DNA of 7,110 nucleotides from the NCBI GenBank assembly GCA_903928955.1, contig CAIYTD010000398.1, positions 1-7,110 on the forward strand, in the 5' to 3' direction. Below the pieces are notes generated by a model, which saw nothing but the letters and a program-made list of their open reading frames with translations, had not been told where the DNA came from and did not search any database. The stretch's first letter is position 1. Each line of letters begins with the position of its first letter. This DNA is from Oligoflexia bacterium. GTDB lineage: Bacteria; Bdellovibrionota; UBA1018. The position numbers and the translations under genes were made by a program. Of the stretch, positions 1 through 6,351 are shown in pieces.

Positions 1-51
1 GCAAAAGATTTACTTGAAATGATTAATCGATATTCTGGGAGTTCAACATGA
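1..51 (+). CDS. C-terminal end of an unidentified upstream gene (partial)
   Basis: Frame 1 is open from the window edge to a TGA at 49-51, giving the 16-residue tail AKDLLEMINRYSGSST. The other two plus frames hit stop codons within the first 21 bases, so this is the only frame that can carry a gene in from the left. The tail is a helical segment followed by a small polar end and is too short to assign. It ends 30 bases before the next start codon, on the same strand, so it probably belongs to the same transcription unit as the three genes that follow. Confidence 0.55.
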   Translation, partial: AKDLLEMINRYSGSST

Positions 52-70
52 AATTCCAGTCCAATCTGTC

Positions 71-77
71 AAGGAGG
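71..77 (+). promoter_or_regulatory. strong Shine-Dalgarno sequence for the 47-codon gene
   Basis: AAGGAGG lies 4 bases before the ATG at 82. It is the strongest ribosome-binding sequence seen in the window and is the main reason for accepting the short gene behind it as real. Confidence 0.7.
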
Positions 78-81
78 ATAG

Positions 82-225
82 ATGGCAACTGATATTAATT
101 TATTAATGGGTGAAATGATACAAAATCTGGAAGGTCGAGAACAAGATGTGGAACAGCTCCTCATCCATTTTCTCCGAGCATTGCTAGAGGAACAGCAGCA
201 ATTGAAACGAGAAGAGGATCTATGA
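82..225 (+). CDS. small acidic helical protein, unknown function (47 aa)
   Basis: This 47-residue gene runs from an ATG 4 bases after AAGGAGG to a TGA at 223-225. Its stop overlaps the ATG of the glycosyltransferase gene (ATGA at 222-225), a typical sign of translational coupling. The product is acidic and predicted helical throughout. The second half, roughly residues 24-47, is rich in Leu, Glu and Gln (LLEEQQQLKREEDL at the end) and could form a short coiled coil. There is no signal peptide, membrane segment or cysteine. I do not recognise a family. Its position suggests a partner or accessory of the GT9 enzyme or of the upstream gene's product. The strong ribosome site and the overlap make it very likely to be translated, although its length is too short for homology calls by eye. 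Confidence 0.72.
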   Translation: MATDINLLMGEMIQNLEGREQDVEQLLIHFLRALLEEQQQLKREEDL

Positions 226-2081
226 CTGTATCAAAAGAGCCGATGAGATGCCTAGTCATTCAATTGGCGAGGCTAGGAGATACACTCCAAAGTTTAATGG
301 CCCTCAGAGCCGCTAAACAGCTTTACCCTCAGCTAGAAATCCACTTTCTTGCTCGAGAAAAATTTTCAACCGCTGCCGCAAGAACTCCCTGGATCCATCG
401 CATTATTACTCTGCCCACTGATTCTATTCTCGGCCCAATCTTAACCGGAACACAGACTGAAGTTCAGGGTTTAGGAGCCATTGCTCACTGGATTGCACCC
501 TTAATCAAAGATCCTTGGGATTTTGTGATTAATTGGTCTTTTTCGGAAGCCAGCAGCTATCTCACTGGACTTCTACCGGCAAAAGTCAAAATGGGATATA
601 CTCGGAGAAAAGACTCGAGCTTTTCCATTGCTGACGGATGGAGTCATTATGTACAAGCAATCGTTCAAGGAAATATCAGTCAAAATATTCACCTGACTGA
701 TATACTCACCACTCAACTTCTGACAGCCCTACAAATACACTTAGGAGAGCCCTTACCAGAAGGTAACTCACCGGTTACTTCGAAAGCATTTTTTTCACTT
801 TCTTTAAATGAACAACAGTTCAGCTCTCACTTGAAAGATGATTCAAAAAAATGGATCTCGATTCAATTAGGCGCTGGACAAAAGGGTAAAACATGGAATC
901 CCAAATATTGGGCCCAACTCACCCATTATCTCACTCAACGGCACTCTGAATATGAAATGATCCTTCTAGGTGGAAAACAGGATTTAGAATTAGAGAAATC
1001 CTTTTTTGAGGAATTTAATGCGCTCTCTCTAAAAAAAGATTCCATCGTTTCTTTAGTTGGAAAAACTGATTTTGACAACTGGGCGTCTATTGTCAGCAAA
1101 AGCCAATGGCTTTTATCCTGCGACACCGCAGCAATTCATCTCGCAAGTGTTTTAGGAACAAGGATTTTAAATATTTCAGTAGGTCCAGTGAAATATTTAG
1201 AAACAGGTCCTTACGGTAATGGTCACTATGTCATCACTTCGGATTTAGAATGCGATGCCTGTCAAACTCAAGGAATAAAAGGAGAAATGAATCATTCTTG
1301 CGCTAGCAATATCTCACCTGAGGCTGCATATGCAGTCTGGTCGTACGGTTGTCAAGAGTGGGTACATAAAAGACAACTTCCTATGGAGAACCATTTTACT
1401 CATTTGGGGTGGCCTAAAGATCTAGATAAAATTAGAATCTATCGCTCCCGTATTCGGAATACAAATGATGGTGGGGGTGTTTGTTATGACCTGATCGTTA
1501 AGAAAAATCTTCGAATGAACGACTGGAGCAGCATGGTCATGGGCCACGTCGCCCGCTCGTGGTACTGTGGCTGGGTACCTACTATTGGACAAGAAGCGTT
1601 ACGTGAAAATATTAGTCCTCAACTCATTCAAAAAATAAGAGAATTAGACGATGCGACTGAGGTCCTGTCAAAAATTTGTGAGCGTGCTTATCAAACAGCA
1701 AGTACACTCAATAGAAAAAGCTCCGCGCTTCGATCTCAAAATGTCATGGGAATCCATCACCGCGAAGAACTCAGCGAGCTGGGTAATACATTACTCGAGC
1801 TCGAGAATTTAATGGAAAGGCTGGCAAAAACACACCCAGCTTTACTCGCATTCCCTCAAATGACCAAAGTTCTGATGAATAATCTAAAAGGAACTCATTT
1901 AGCAGATCTAGGAAAAGAAACAGCAGACTATTACAGACAAATTAAAGAAGGGGTTCACATTTTTAAAGACTGGATAAAATTTACTCTGAATCTCGCTAAG
2001 CCCATTGCTTTAACTCCATCTCATATAGCACCCCTTAAGAACCGCTCAAAACCCTTAGAAAAGGACAACTCTCATGAGTAA
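222..2081 (+). CDS. GT9 (ADP-heptose:LPS heptosyltransferase-like) glycosyltransferase with long C-terminal extension
   Basis: Residues 9 to about 380 form a GT-B fold glycosyltransferase of family 9 (WaaF/WaaC-like, COG0859). The N-terminal nucleotide-sugar enzyme signature LVIQLARLGDTLQSL is at 11-25, where Asp20 matches the conserved Asp of the RLGD motif. The second domain has GAGQKGKTWNPKYW at 217-230, the VGKTDF stretch at 279-284 and SCDTAAIHLASVLGT at 299-313. The usual cysteine cluster follows (C344-x2-C347, then C360). Family members transfer a heptose, or sometimes another sugar, from an ADP- or other nucleotide-sugar donor at the cytoplasmic membrane. Typical enzymes are 320-380 residues. 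This one has about 240 more, with no membrane helix: a segment with Trp and Cys (DWSSMVMGHVARSWYCGW, 434-451), then long helices to the end. The extension has no family I recognise. The start at 222 overlaps the previous stop and has GAGG 4 bases upstream; Met8 is a less likely start. The acceptor could be lipopolysaccharide or a surface protein and is not shown by the sequence. Confidence 0.88.
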   Translation: MTVSKEPMRCLVIQLARLGDTLQSLMALRAAKQLYPQLEIHFLAREKFSTAAARTPWIHRIITLPTDSILGPILTGTQTEVQGLGAIAHWIAPLIKDPWDFVINWSFSEASSYLTGLLPAKVKMGYTRRKDSSFSIADGWSHYVQAIVQGNISQNIHLTDILTTQLLTALQIHLGEPLPEGNSPVTSKAFFSLSLNEQQFSSHLKDDSKKWISIQLGAGQKGKTWNPKYWAQLTHYLTQRHSEYEMILLGGKQDLELEKSFFEEFNALSLKKDSIVSLVGKTDFDNWASIVSKSQWLLSCDTAAIHLASVLGTRILNISVGPVKYLETGPYGNGHYVITSDLECDACQTQGIKGEMNHSCASNISPEAAYAVWSYGCQEWVHKRQLPMENHFTHLGWPKDLDKIRIYRSRIRNTNDGGGVCYDLIVKKNLRMNDWSSMVMGHVARSWYCGWVPTIGQEALRENISPQLIQKIRELDDATEVLSKICERAYQTASTLNRKSSALRSQNVMGIHHREELSELGNTLLELENLMERLAKTHPALLAFPQMTKVLMNNLKGTHLADLGKETADYYRQIKEGVHIFKDWIKFTLNLAKPIALTPSHIAPLKNRSKPLEKDNSHE

Positions 2082-2490
2082 TATTGAATTCAAGGAACCT
2101 GAAGTAACTACCCAACATCCTCGTGAAATGGCCCATGAAACTTTACAAGACCTGATCGAATTTTCAATTGTTCTTGAAAAACTGAGCCGAAATACCGCTC
2201 AACGCGCAAACGAGCCCGATTTTCTAGAAAATCTCATCCATCTCATAGATGAAATCAGTACTTTTACTGAAGCGATTATTCATGCCAGAATCACGTTAAA
2301 GATGGGACTCATTCGATCTGTCAGCCTCTTAGAGGCTGACTTATTATCGATTTTAAAAGACCTCTTGCACGGACAGGCTACAGGTCAAAAAGTCTATATT
2401 ATAAGTCTATTAAATGAATATCTTCCTACTAACTTCGAACAATGGCGTACACAAGGAATTCCTGAACTCATCCGTTCGAGGGATAGCTAA
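2074..2490 (+). CDS. helical hypothetical protein coupled to the GT9 gene (138 aa)
   Basis: The start ATG lies inside the end of the glycosyltransferase gene, an 8-base overlap (2074-2081). It has AAAAGGA about 8 bases upstream, so its translation is probably coupled to that of the enzyme. The 138-residue product has no signal peptide, no membrane segment and no cysteine. After a polar N-terminus of about 18 residues it reads as four or so amphipathic helices (about 19-44, 48-70, 74-98 and 105-117), then a short tail with FEQWRTQGIPELI. I recognise no family. The tight coupling points to a protein partner of the glycosyltransferase, perhaps of its helical extension, but this is inference. A 21-base perfect inverted repeat lies within codons 83-89. 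The gene ends 4 bases before the end of the convergent aminotransferase gene. Confidence 0.8.
   Translation: MSNIEFKEPEVTTQHPREMAHETLQDLIEFSIVLEKLSRNTAQRANEPDFLENLIHLIDEISTFTEAIIHARITLKMGLIRSVSLLEADLLSILKDLLHGQATGQKVYIISLLNEYLPTNFEQWRTQGIPELIRSRDS
2320..2340. repeat. perfect inverted repeat inside the 138-aa gene
   Basis: The arms GTCAGCCTC and GAGGCTGAC are exact reverse complements separated by TTA, giving a 9-base-pair hairpin (ten pairs around a single base when read as a DNA palindrome). The next bases are T-rich (TTATTATCGATTTT) but contain no clean run of T, so it is a poor match to an intrinsic terminator. It could be an RNA hairpin, a protein-binding palindrome, or chance. Confidence 0.6.
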
Positions 2491-2505
2491 ACTTTCATTG
2501 AAAGT
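2491..2505. terminator. short inverted repeat at the convergent junction, weak terminator candidate
   Basis: ACTTTC and GAAAGT flank a 3-base loop, starting in the 4-base gap between the two convergent stop codons and running into the end of the minus-strand gene. The stem is A+T-rich, only 6 pairs long, and has no T run behind it on either strand. It is the only stem at the point where both transcripts should end, but it is a poor intrinsic terminator. Confidence 0.2.
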
Positions 2506-3634
2506 ATTCATAAAGTCTTTCAATGACTTCGCTCTGATCTCTTCTGCTTAAACCAGTATAGAACGGTAATCTCAAAATACGTTCCGATACAGACCGAGTC
2601 ACTGGAAGATCTCGTATAGAATCATGATAACGAGAGCCCATAGGGGAATTATGCAGGGGGATATAGTGAAATACAGCTAGAATACCATGAGACTGAAGCC
2701 AATGCATCAAACTGTCCCTTTCCTCTTTATTTGGCAAAAGCACATAAAAGAGATGGTAACTAGAAAAAGCTTGTGGAATAGATTTCGGCAAAGTCAAATG
2801 TCCCGCTTGTTCTAAGAATCTCAATTCTTGATAGTAATCATTCCAAATTTGGGCCCGCTTTCTTTGAATCTCCTCAAAGCTCTCCAACTGAGCGAGTAGA
2901 TATGCAGCCTGTAAATCAGATAAAGCATACGAGGAACCGTAATCCATCCAAGTGTATTGATGCATTAATCCCTGAATAAACTGCGTGCGATTAGTACCTT
3001 TTTCTCTCAGAATCTCTGCTCGCTCCAACAACCGAGCTTCATTAATCACCATTGCCCCACCTTCACCGCAGCTCAAATTCTTAGTTTCATGAAAACTATA
3101 AACACCTATTGCACCGAAAGTTCCTAAGGGACGCCCACTAAAAGTTCCTCCTAGGGCATGAGCGGCATCTTCAATGAGAGTGAGTTTGTACTTAGAACTG
3201 ATTTGACCAATCTCATCCATTTGACAAGCAACTCCAGCATAGTGCACAGGCACAATAGCTCGAGTTTTAGAGGTAATCAAAGATTCTAAAAGGCGCTCAT
3301 CCAGATTTAAAGTATCCGGATGAATATCGATAAATACGGGTTTCATTCCCCGAATCACAAAAGCATTAGCAGTACTGACATAAGTAAACGATGGCAGAAT
3401 GACTTCGTCTCCTGGCAATGCATCTAAAAGAAATGCAGCTATTTCCAGAGCAGATGTACAAGAACTGGTTAAAAGTACATCAGAAGATCCTATTAATTTA
3501 CTGAGAAGCATTTCACATCTTTTCCCAAATGGACCGCCACCTGAAATCCGACCCGATTGAACAGCTGCTTCAATGTATCGATACTCATTACCAGACAAGT
3601 AAGGGCGACTGAAAGGAATTTTAAAAGGATGCAT
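2495..3634 (-). CDS. wecE: WecE/RffA-type dTDP-4-amino-4,6-dideoxygalactose transaminase
   Basis: This 379-residue protein is a PLP-dependent sugar aminotransferase of the DegT/DnrJ/EryC1 family. It matches Escherichia coli WecE (RffA) closely along its full length, as recalled: LLTSSCTSALEIAAFLLD at 54-71, GDEVILPSFTYVSTANAFV at 75-93, VPVHYAGVACQMD at 128-140, EKGTNR at 211-216, GSSYALSDLQAAYL at 233-246 and AVFHYIPLH at 320-328. Lys185 in SFHETKN is the expected Schiff-base lysine, and Asp156 in IEDAAHA is the Asp that pairs with the PLP nitrogen. The E. coli enzyme aminates dTDP-4-keto-6-deoxyglucose with glutamate to give dTDP-Fuc4N. The exact sugar product here is inferred. The start is fixed by alignment with WecE, although the ribosome site is weak (TAGG 3 bases upstream). 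It follows the longer prepilin gene after 60 bases on the same strand. No dTDP-glucose pathway gene or sugar acetyltransferase is in the window. Confidence 0.93.
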   Translation of the reverse strand: MHPFKIPFSRPYLSGNEYRYIEAAVQSGRISGGGPFGKRCEMLLSKLIGSSDVLLTSSCTSALEIAAFLLDALPGDEVILPSFTYVSTANAFVIRGMKPVFIDIHPDTLNLDERLLESLITSKTRAIVPVHYAGVACQMDEIGQISSKYKLTLIEDAAHALGGTFSGRPLGTFGAIGVYSFHETKNLSCGEGGAMVINEARLLERAEILREKGTNRTQFIQGLMHQYTWMDYGSSYALSDLQAAYLLAQLESFEEIQRKRAQIWNDYYQELRFLEQAGHLTLPKSIPQAFSSYHLFYVLLPNKEERDSLMHWLQSHGILAVFHYIPLHNSPMGSRYHDSIRDLPVTRSVSERILRLPFYTGLSRRDQSEVIERLYEYFQ

Positions 3635-3694
3635 AGGCCTACATACAGCAGATGCAATAGGAGTTTGACAATCAATCTTTTACAATTCTACAAC

Positions 3695-5347
3695 TTAATA
3701 AGATAAATAAGTGTAATAAAAACTCACTGAATCTTGATACAGTACGTAATAATAATATTCACAGCTAAATGCAGTCGGTCGCGCGTAACAATACGAATAA
3801 CAAGGAGAGCCCCAGATATTAATTTGATGGGGTCTATCACAATTTGTTTTATCACCCGTTGTCCCATATAAGCATGCTAAACAGATTTCCTGTGTATTAT
3901 AAATCAGCGGGTTACCATTATTATAATTAGGTACCGCATTTTCAGAATATGCAGTTCCACTAGGATAGGTATCGCCAGGAAAATGGCCTGGAAATCTCGC
4001 CAAGCAATCAGCATCATTTTGAATATCTGCGCTGTCGTGTGAACCAGCAGCGTGGGCAAGTGAACAGCCCCCGTTATTATCATAGGTAGTTGTTGCGGCG
4101 GGAACACTGGGCTTGCTTGCCGAATAAGTCGCAGAGTAAAAATTAAATCCTGTCGGTACTGAATTATAACCATTCGTTTGACAATAAAGGTCGGGGATAT
4201 TACCTACAACAGTCCCTCCAACTTGTTTACAGTGATCGGTAGTATGCTGATTTCCACTCAACCAACACCAGCTATTCATAGTGGGCGTACAGGGGTTCAA
4301 GCAAACTCTGCCGGACGGACATTCGTAATTCGTTTTAGATTCATACCCATTTGCGCCCAATGAACATTGACTGGGCTTCGCTACACAAGGTGTGTCATGA
4401 TTCGTATCTAAATCACAAGTAGCAATAAACCCTTGAGAATCAAAAGTAATCGGCACCTGGCCTGCAGGACAGGTCAACTGTACACACCCATAGGAACTAT
4501 TGATTCCATACGCAACTCCAACCGTTGCTCCGGCTGGAGGACAAGAAGCTGAACATATTACTTTCCCGGAACTATCCACTCCATTAGGAACCGACCCAGA
4601 CGGGCAAGCCGCATCACGACAGATAATAGACTGAAAATGATTAGCATCTGTTGTGACTTGGGCAAATTGACCGGGCCCACAGGACTGAGACGTATTTACC
4701 GAAGCCTGATTTGTGCCAGAATTTACACTATTCATACCTGTACCGCTACAGTGAACCAAAGAACCACCCGGGGTCACTTCAGCCTGCAAAGGAACATTAA
4801 AAGATGTCGTATCGGACCCCAACCCCCCCACTACAGAAAGAGACGCTATTTTCTTAGTACCTACTATATTAATAAATCCAGAATAAATGGAATTGCTAGA
4901 ATTTGGGATAGCCTGCGGCTTTCCAGTTAATACTAAATTCAACTTACTGATTGCAATGACCCCTATTTGATTGTGTCCAGAATTTACATTTGCACTCGCA
5001 ATAACGCCAGCGCTGTTAAAAATAGAAATAGAAGTCAAACTACTGTTTCCTGCTGGAAGGTTGACTTGAAGTGACGATCCAGGATTCCCAATCCAAGTCA
5101 AAACGCCTAATGCCTTAGGACAAGTCAAATCAGTTGAGATCATTTTAGACAAATAGTTAGTAAATGAACTAAATTGAGCTTCATTATTTACATTTTTCTG
5201 CACCTGAGTAAGAAGCTTCATCTGATAAGCTACACCTAAGGTAGCAAAAGACATAATCCCCATAGACACTAAAAGCTCGACTAAATTAATTCCTCTAAAA
5301 TTCAAAATAAAACTAGCTATCAACCTATATTTTTTCTTTATCACCAT
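3695..5347 (-). CDS. cysteine-rich type IV prepilin-like protein with extended C-terminal domain (550 aa)
   Basis: The N-terminus is a class III prepilin signal: basic residues (KKKYR, 4-8), then FRG ending at Gly19, then mature INLVELLVSMGIMSFA with Glu24 as the conserved Glu+5 and one hydrophobic helix (20-41). Prepilin peptidase should cut after Gly19; the 19-residue leader is on the long side. Residues 60-200 form a pilin-like globular part rich in Ser, Asn and Val. Residues 200-311 hold nine cysteines that match its neighbour, including two C-x4-C-x16/17-C units. Residues 312-550 are an extra domain with 16 more cysteines (26 in total), low in Lys and high in Tyr, Asn, Ser and Pro, ending in a tail with nine Tyr in the last 21 residues. 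It should be translocated and oxidised in the periplasm. No clear ribosome site precedes the ATG. It starts 17 bases after its paralogue's stop, so translation may depend on that gene. It is likely a minor or adhesive pilin; the exact role is unknown. Confidence 0.82.
   Translation of the reverse strand: MVIKKKYRLIASFILNFRGINLVELLVSMGIMSFATLGVAYQMKLLTQVQKNVNNEAQFSSFTNYLSKMISTDLTCPKALGVLTWIGNPGSSLQVNLPAGNSSLTSISIFNSAGVIASANVNSGHNQIGVIAISKLNLVLTGKPQAIPNSSNSIYSGFINIVGTKKIASLSVVGGLGSDTTSFNVPLQAEVTPGGSLVHCSGTGMNSVNSGTNQASVNTSQSCGPGQFAQVTTDANHFQSIICRDAACPSGSVPNGVDSSGKVICSASCPPAGATVGVAYGINSSYGCVQLTCPAGQVPITFDSQGFIATCDLDTNHDTPCVAKPSQCSLGANGYESKTNYECPSGRVCLNPCTPTMNSWCWLSGNQHTTDHCKQVGGTVVGNIPDLYCQTNGYNSVPTGFNFYSATYSASKPSVPAATTTYDNNGGCSLAHAAGSHDSADIQNDADCLARFPGHFPGDTYPSGTAYSENAVPNYNNGNPLIYNTQEICLACLYGTTGDKTNCDRPHQINIWGSPCYSYCYARPTAFSCEYYYYVLYQDSVSFYYTYLSY
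3698..3760 (-). other. tyrosine-rich C-terminal tail of the long prepilin
   Basis: This stretch codes for residues 530-550, in which nine residues are Tyr (YYYY, then YQDS, then FYYTYLSY at the end). Both TAT and TAC codons are used, so it is not a simple triplet repeat. The frame agrees with the rest of the protein and stops at TAA 3695-3697. Confidence 0.75.
4415..4621 (-). repeat. two C-x4-C-x16/17-C units in the long prepilin
   Basis: Unit 1 covers residues 243-265 (C243, C248, C265; core CPSGSVPNGVDSSG). Unit 2 covers residues 288-311 (C288, C293, C311; core CPAGQVPITFDSQG). They share C-P-x-G-x-V-P-x3-D-S-x-G and its flanking cysteines, and are separated by 22 residues containing C269. 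The DNA has diverged, so this is an old protein-level duplication. Confidence 0.75.
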
Positions 5348-5364
5348 AGATTTAATCCGAAAAA

Positions 5365-6243
5365 TTAATGAAAATTAAGATTAATATTACAACTACTAGG
5401 AAATCCGTCAGCATTCACTGTATCTGGATAATAATGCAACGGACACACTAAAAGCTCACACATAAATTGACCACTTACATTAATGACACCATACCCAGGG
5501 CCTGTACATTTTGAAACTGCCAAACAAGTAAGATTTCCTTTTGAATCATAACCATTCGGAATCGATCCAACGTCACAAAGAACCTGTGTACAGACAATTT
5601 CATTACTAGTATTCACCTGAGCTGCCTGTATATTACTACAAGCATTCGGCAAAGCGCTTTTGGTAATTCCATTCTTAAAATAGCTACATCCAACGAGAAC
5701 CCCAGAAGGGTCTATCTGAACATTCAAGTCCATCGAAAAAAATAAGTTTGCAGAACCAAAATTTACAATACTAGAATTCGCCCATGCGACTGAAAGATTA
5801 ATTACTGCTTGATAATTAAAGTTTCCTGTTCCATTGGATTTTGGGTTGCCACTTACAACTAAATCCAGTGCACTAATTTTCCTAGAGTCCAAATTATTAT
5901 TAGGAGAATTCGCACTTGCTTTTATATTTCCCAATGGATCATAAATAGCTATTGAAGTTCTACCACTATTCACAGCAGGTAAATTTACTGAAAGAGGATG
6001 CAAAACTTTACCATTAGTATCAATAATACCTAAGGCGACTCCACAGCTATTATCTGAAGCAATCATAGTACGTAGATAGGCGACAAGAGAGTTCACCTGA
6101 AAAGAACTCAGCGTAGTCTGCTGAGTCCTAGATAAAACATTCATTTGCGTTACAACACCAACAGACAAAATAGAAATAAAGCCCATTAAAAATAGAACTT
6201 GAACCAGTCCGAGTCCATCTGGCTTTTTCCAAATATTACGCAT
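5365..6243 (-). CDS. cysteine-rich type IV prepilin-like protein lacking Glu+5 (292 aa)
   Basis: A short basic leader, MRNIWKKPDG, ends in Gly10. The mature start LGLVQVLFLMGFISILSV begins one hydrophobic helix (11-33), the layout of a prepilin peptidase substrate. The residue at mature position 5 is Gln15 (CAA, plus bases 6199-6201) instead of the nearly invariant Glu. Residues 60-186 match the globular part of the downstream 550-residue protein (CGVALG against CPKALG, VNLPAVNS against VNLPAGNS, then ISALDLVVSGNPK against ISKLNLVLTGKPQ). The cysteines at 67, 186, 202, 218, 223, 240, 246, 262, 267 and 285 all have a counterpart there. The protein stops just after the second C-x4-C unit, where its paralogue continues for about 240 residues. 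GGAG lies 10 bases before the ATG and a possible promoter is 36-62 bases upstream. It is likely a minor, pseudopilin- or tip-like subunit, by analogy with GspK-type proteins that also lack Glu+5. Confidence 0.8.
   Translation of the reverse strand: MRNIWKKPDGLGLVQVLFLMGFISILSVGVVTQMNVLSRTQQTTLSSFQVNSLVAYLRTMIASDNSCGVALGIIDTNGKVLHPLSVNLPAVNSGRTSIAIYDPLGNIKASANSPNNNLDSRKISALDLVVSGNPKSNGTGNFNYQAVINLSVAWANSSIVNFGSANLFFSMDLNVQIDPSGVLVGCSYFKNGITKSALPNACSNIQAAQVNTSNEIVCTQVLCDVGSIPNGYDSKGNLTCLAVSKCTGPGYGVINVSGQFMCELLVCPLHYYPDTVNADGFPSSCNINLNFH
5389..5592 (-). repeat. two C-x4-C-x16/17-C units in the short prepilin
   Basis: Unit 1 is residues 218-240 (C218, C223, C240; core CDVGSIPNGYDSKG). Unit 2 is residues 262-285 (C262, C267, C285; core CPLHYYPDTVNADG). 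Cysteine spacings inside each unit equal those in the 550-residue paralogue, and C246 lies between the units as C269 does there. The second unit has kept the cysteines but lost most of the G-x-V-P consensus. Confidence 0.7.
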
Positions 6244-6278
6244 TCTTCTAAATCTCCCCCTGGATACTTAAAACGTAA

Positions 6279-6305
6279 ATCATACCTCTCTACCCCCAAT
6301 TTCAA
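6279..6305 (-). promoter_or_regulatory. candidate sigma70-type promoter for the prepilin genes
   Basis: On the minus strand TTGAAA (plus 6300-6305) and TATGAT (plus 6279-6284) resemble -35 and -10 boxes, but the spacer is only 15 bases, shorter than the usual 16-18. It lies in the 108-base gap between the membrane-protein gene and the first prepilin gene, the largest intergenic gap in the window, and would give a leader of about 30 bases. I see no terminator hairpin in the same gap, so read-through from upstream is also possible. Confidence 0.3.
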
Positions 6306-6351
6306 CACATCTAATTCTCAAAATAAAGAATCCGCGTTTGATGCAGCTCAT

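Noticed and set aside
48..92. A 14-codon plus-strand reading frame starting at ATG 48 and overlapping the upstream stop
   Set aside because: It has no ribosome site, overlaps the start of the well-supported 47-codon gene in another frame, and encodes nothing recognisable.
935..1126. A minus-strand 63-residue reading frame within the glycosyltransferase gene
   Set aside because: It is antisense to the conserved second domain of the enzyme and shows no start signal or family resemblance.
1794..1805. Palindromic CTCGAGCTCGAG in the glycosyltransferase gene
   Set aside because: It is a short self-complementary stretch in a Leu-Glu-rich coding segment and needs no further explanation.
3493..3675. 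A 60-residue minus-strand reading frame with hydrophobic residues spanning the start of the aminotransferase gene
   Set aside because: Most of it lies in another frame of a strongly conserved enzyme gene and it has no ribosome site; its hydrophobicity is a by-product of the overlapping codons.
3635..3694. Possible promoter before the aminotransferase gene (TTGTCA on the minus strand)
   Set aside because: The -35-like box is acceptable, but no reasonable -10 box follows at the right distance, so read-through from the prepilin gene is the simpler reading.
4637..4930. A plus-strand 97-residue reading frame opposite the long prepilin
   Set aside because: It is antisense to the part that aligns with the paralogous prepilin, has no ribosome site and has an irregular composition.
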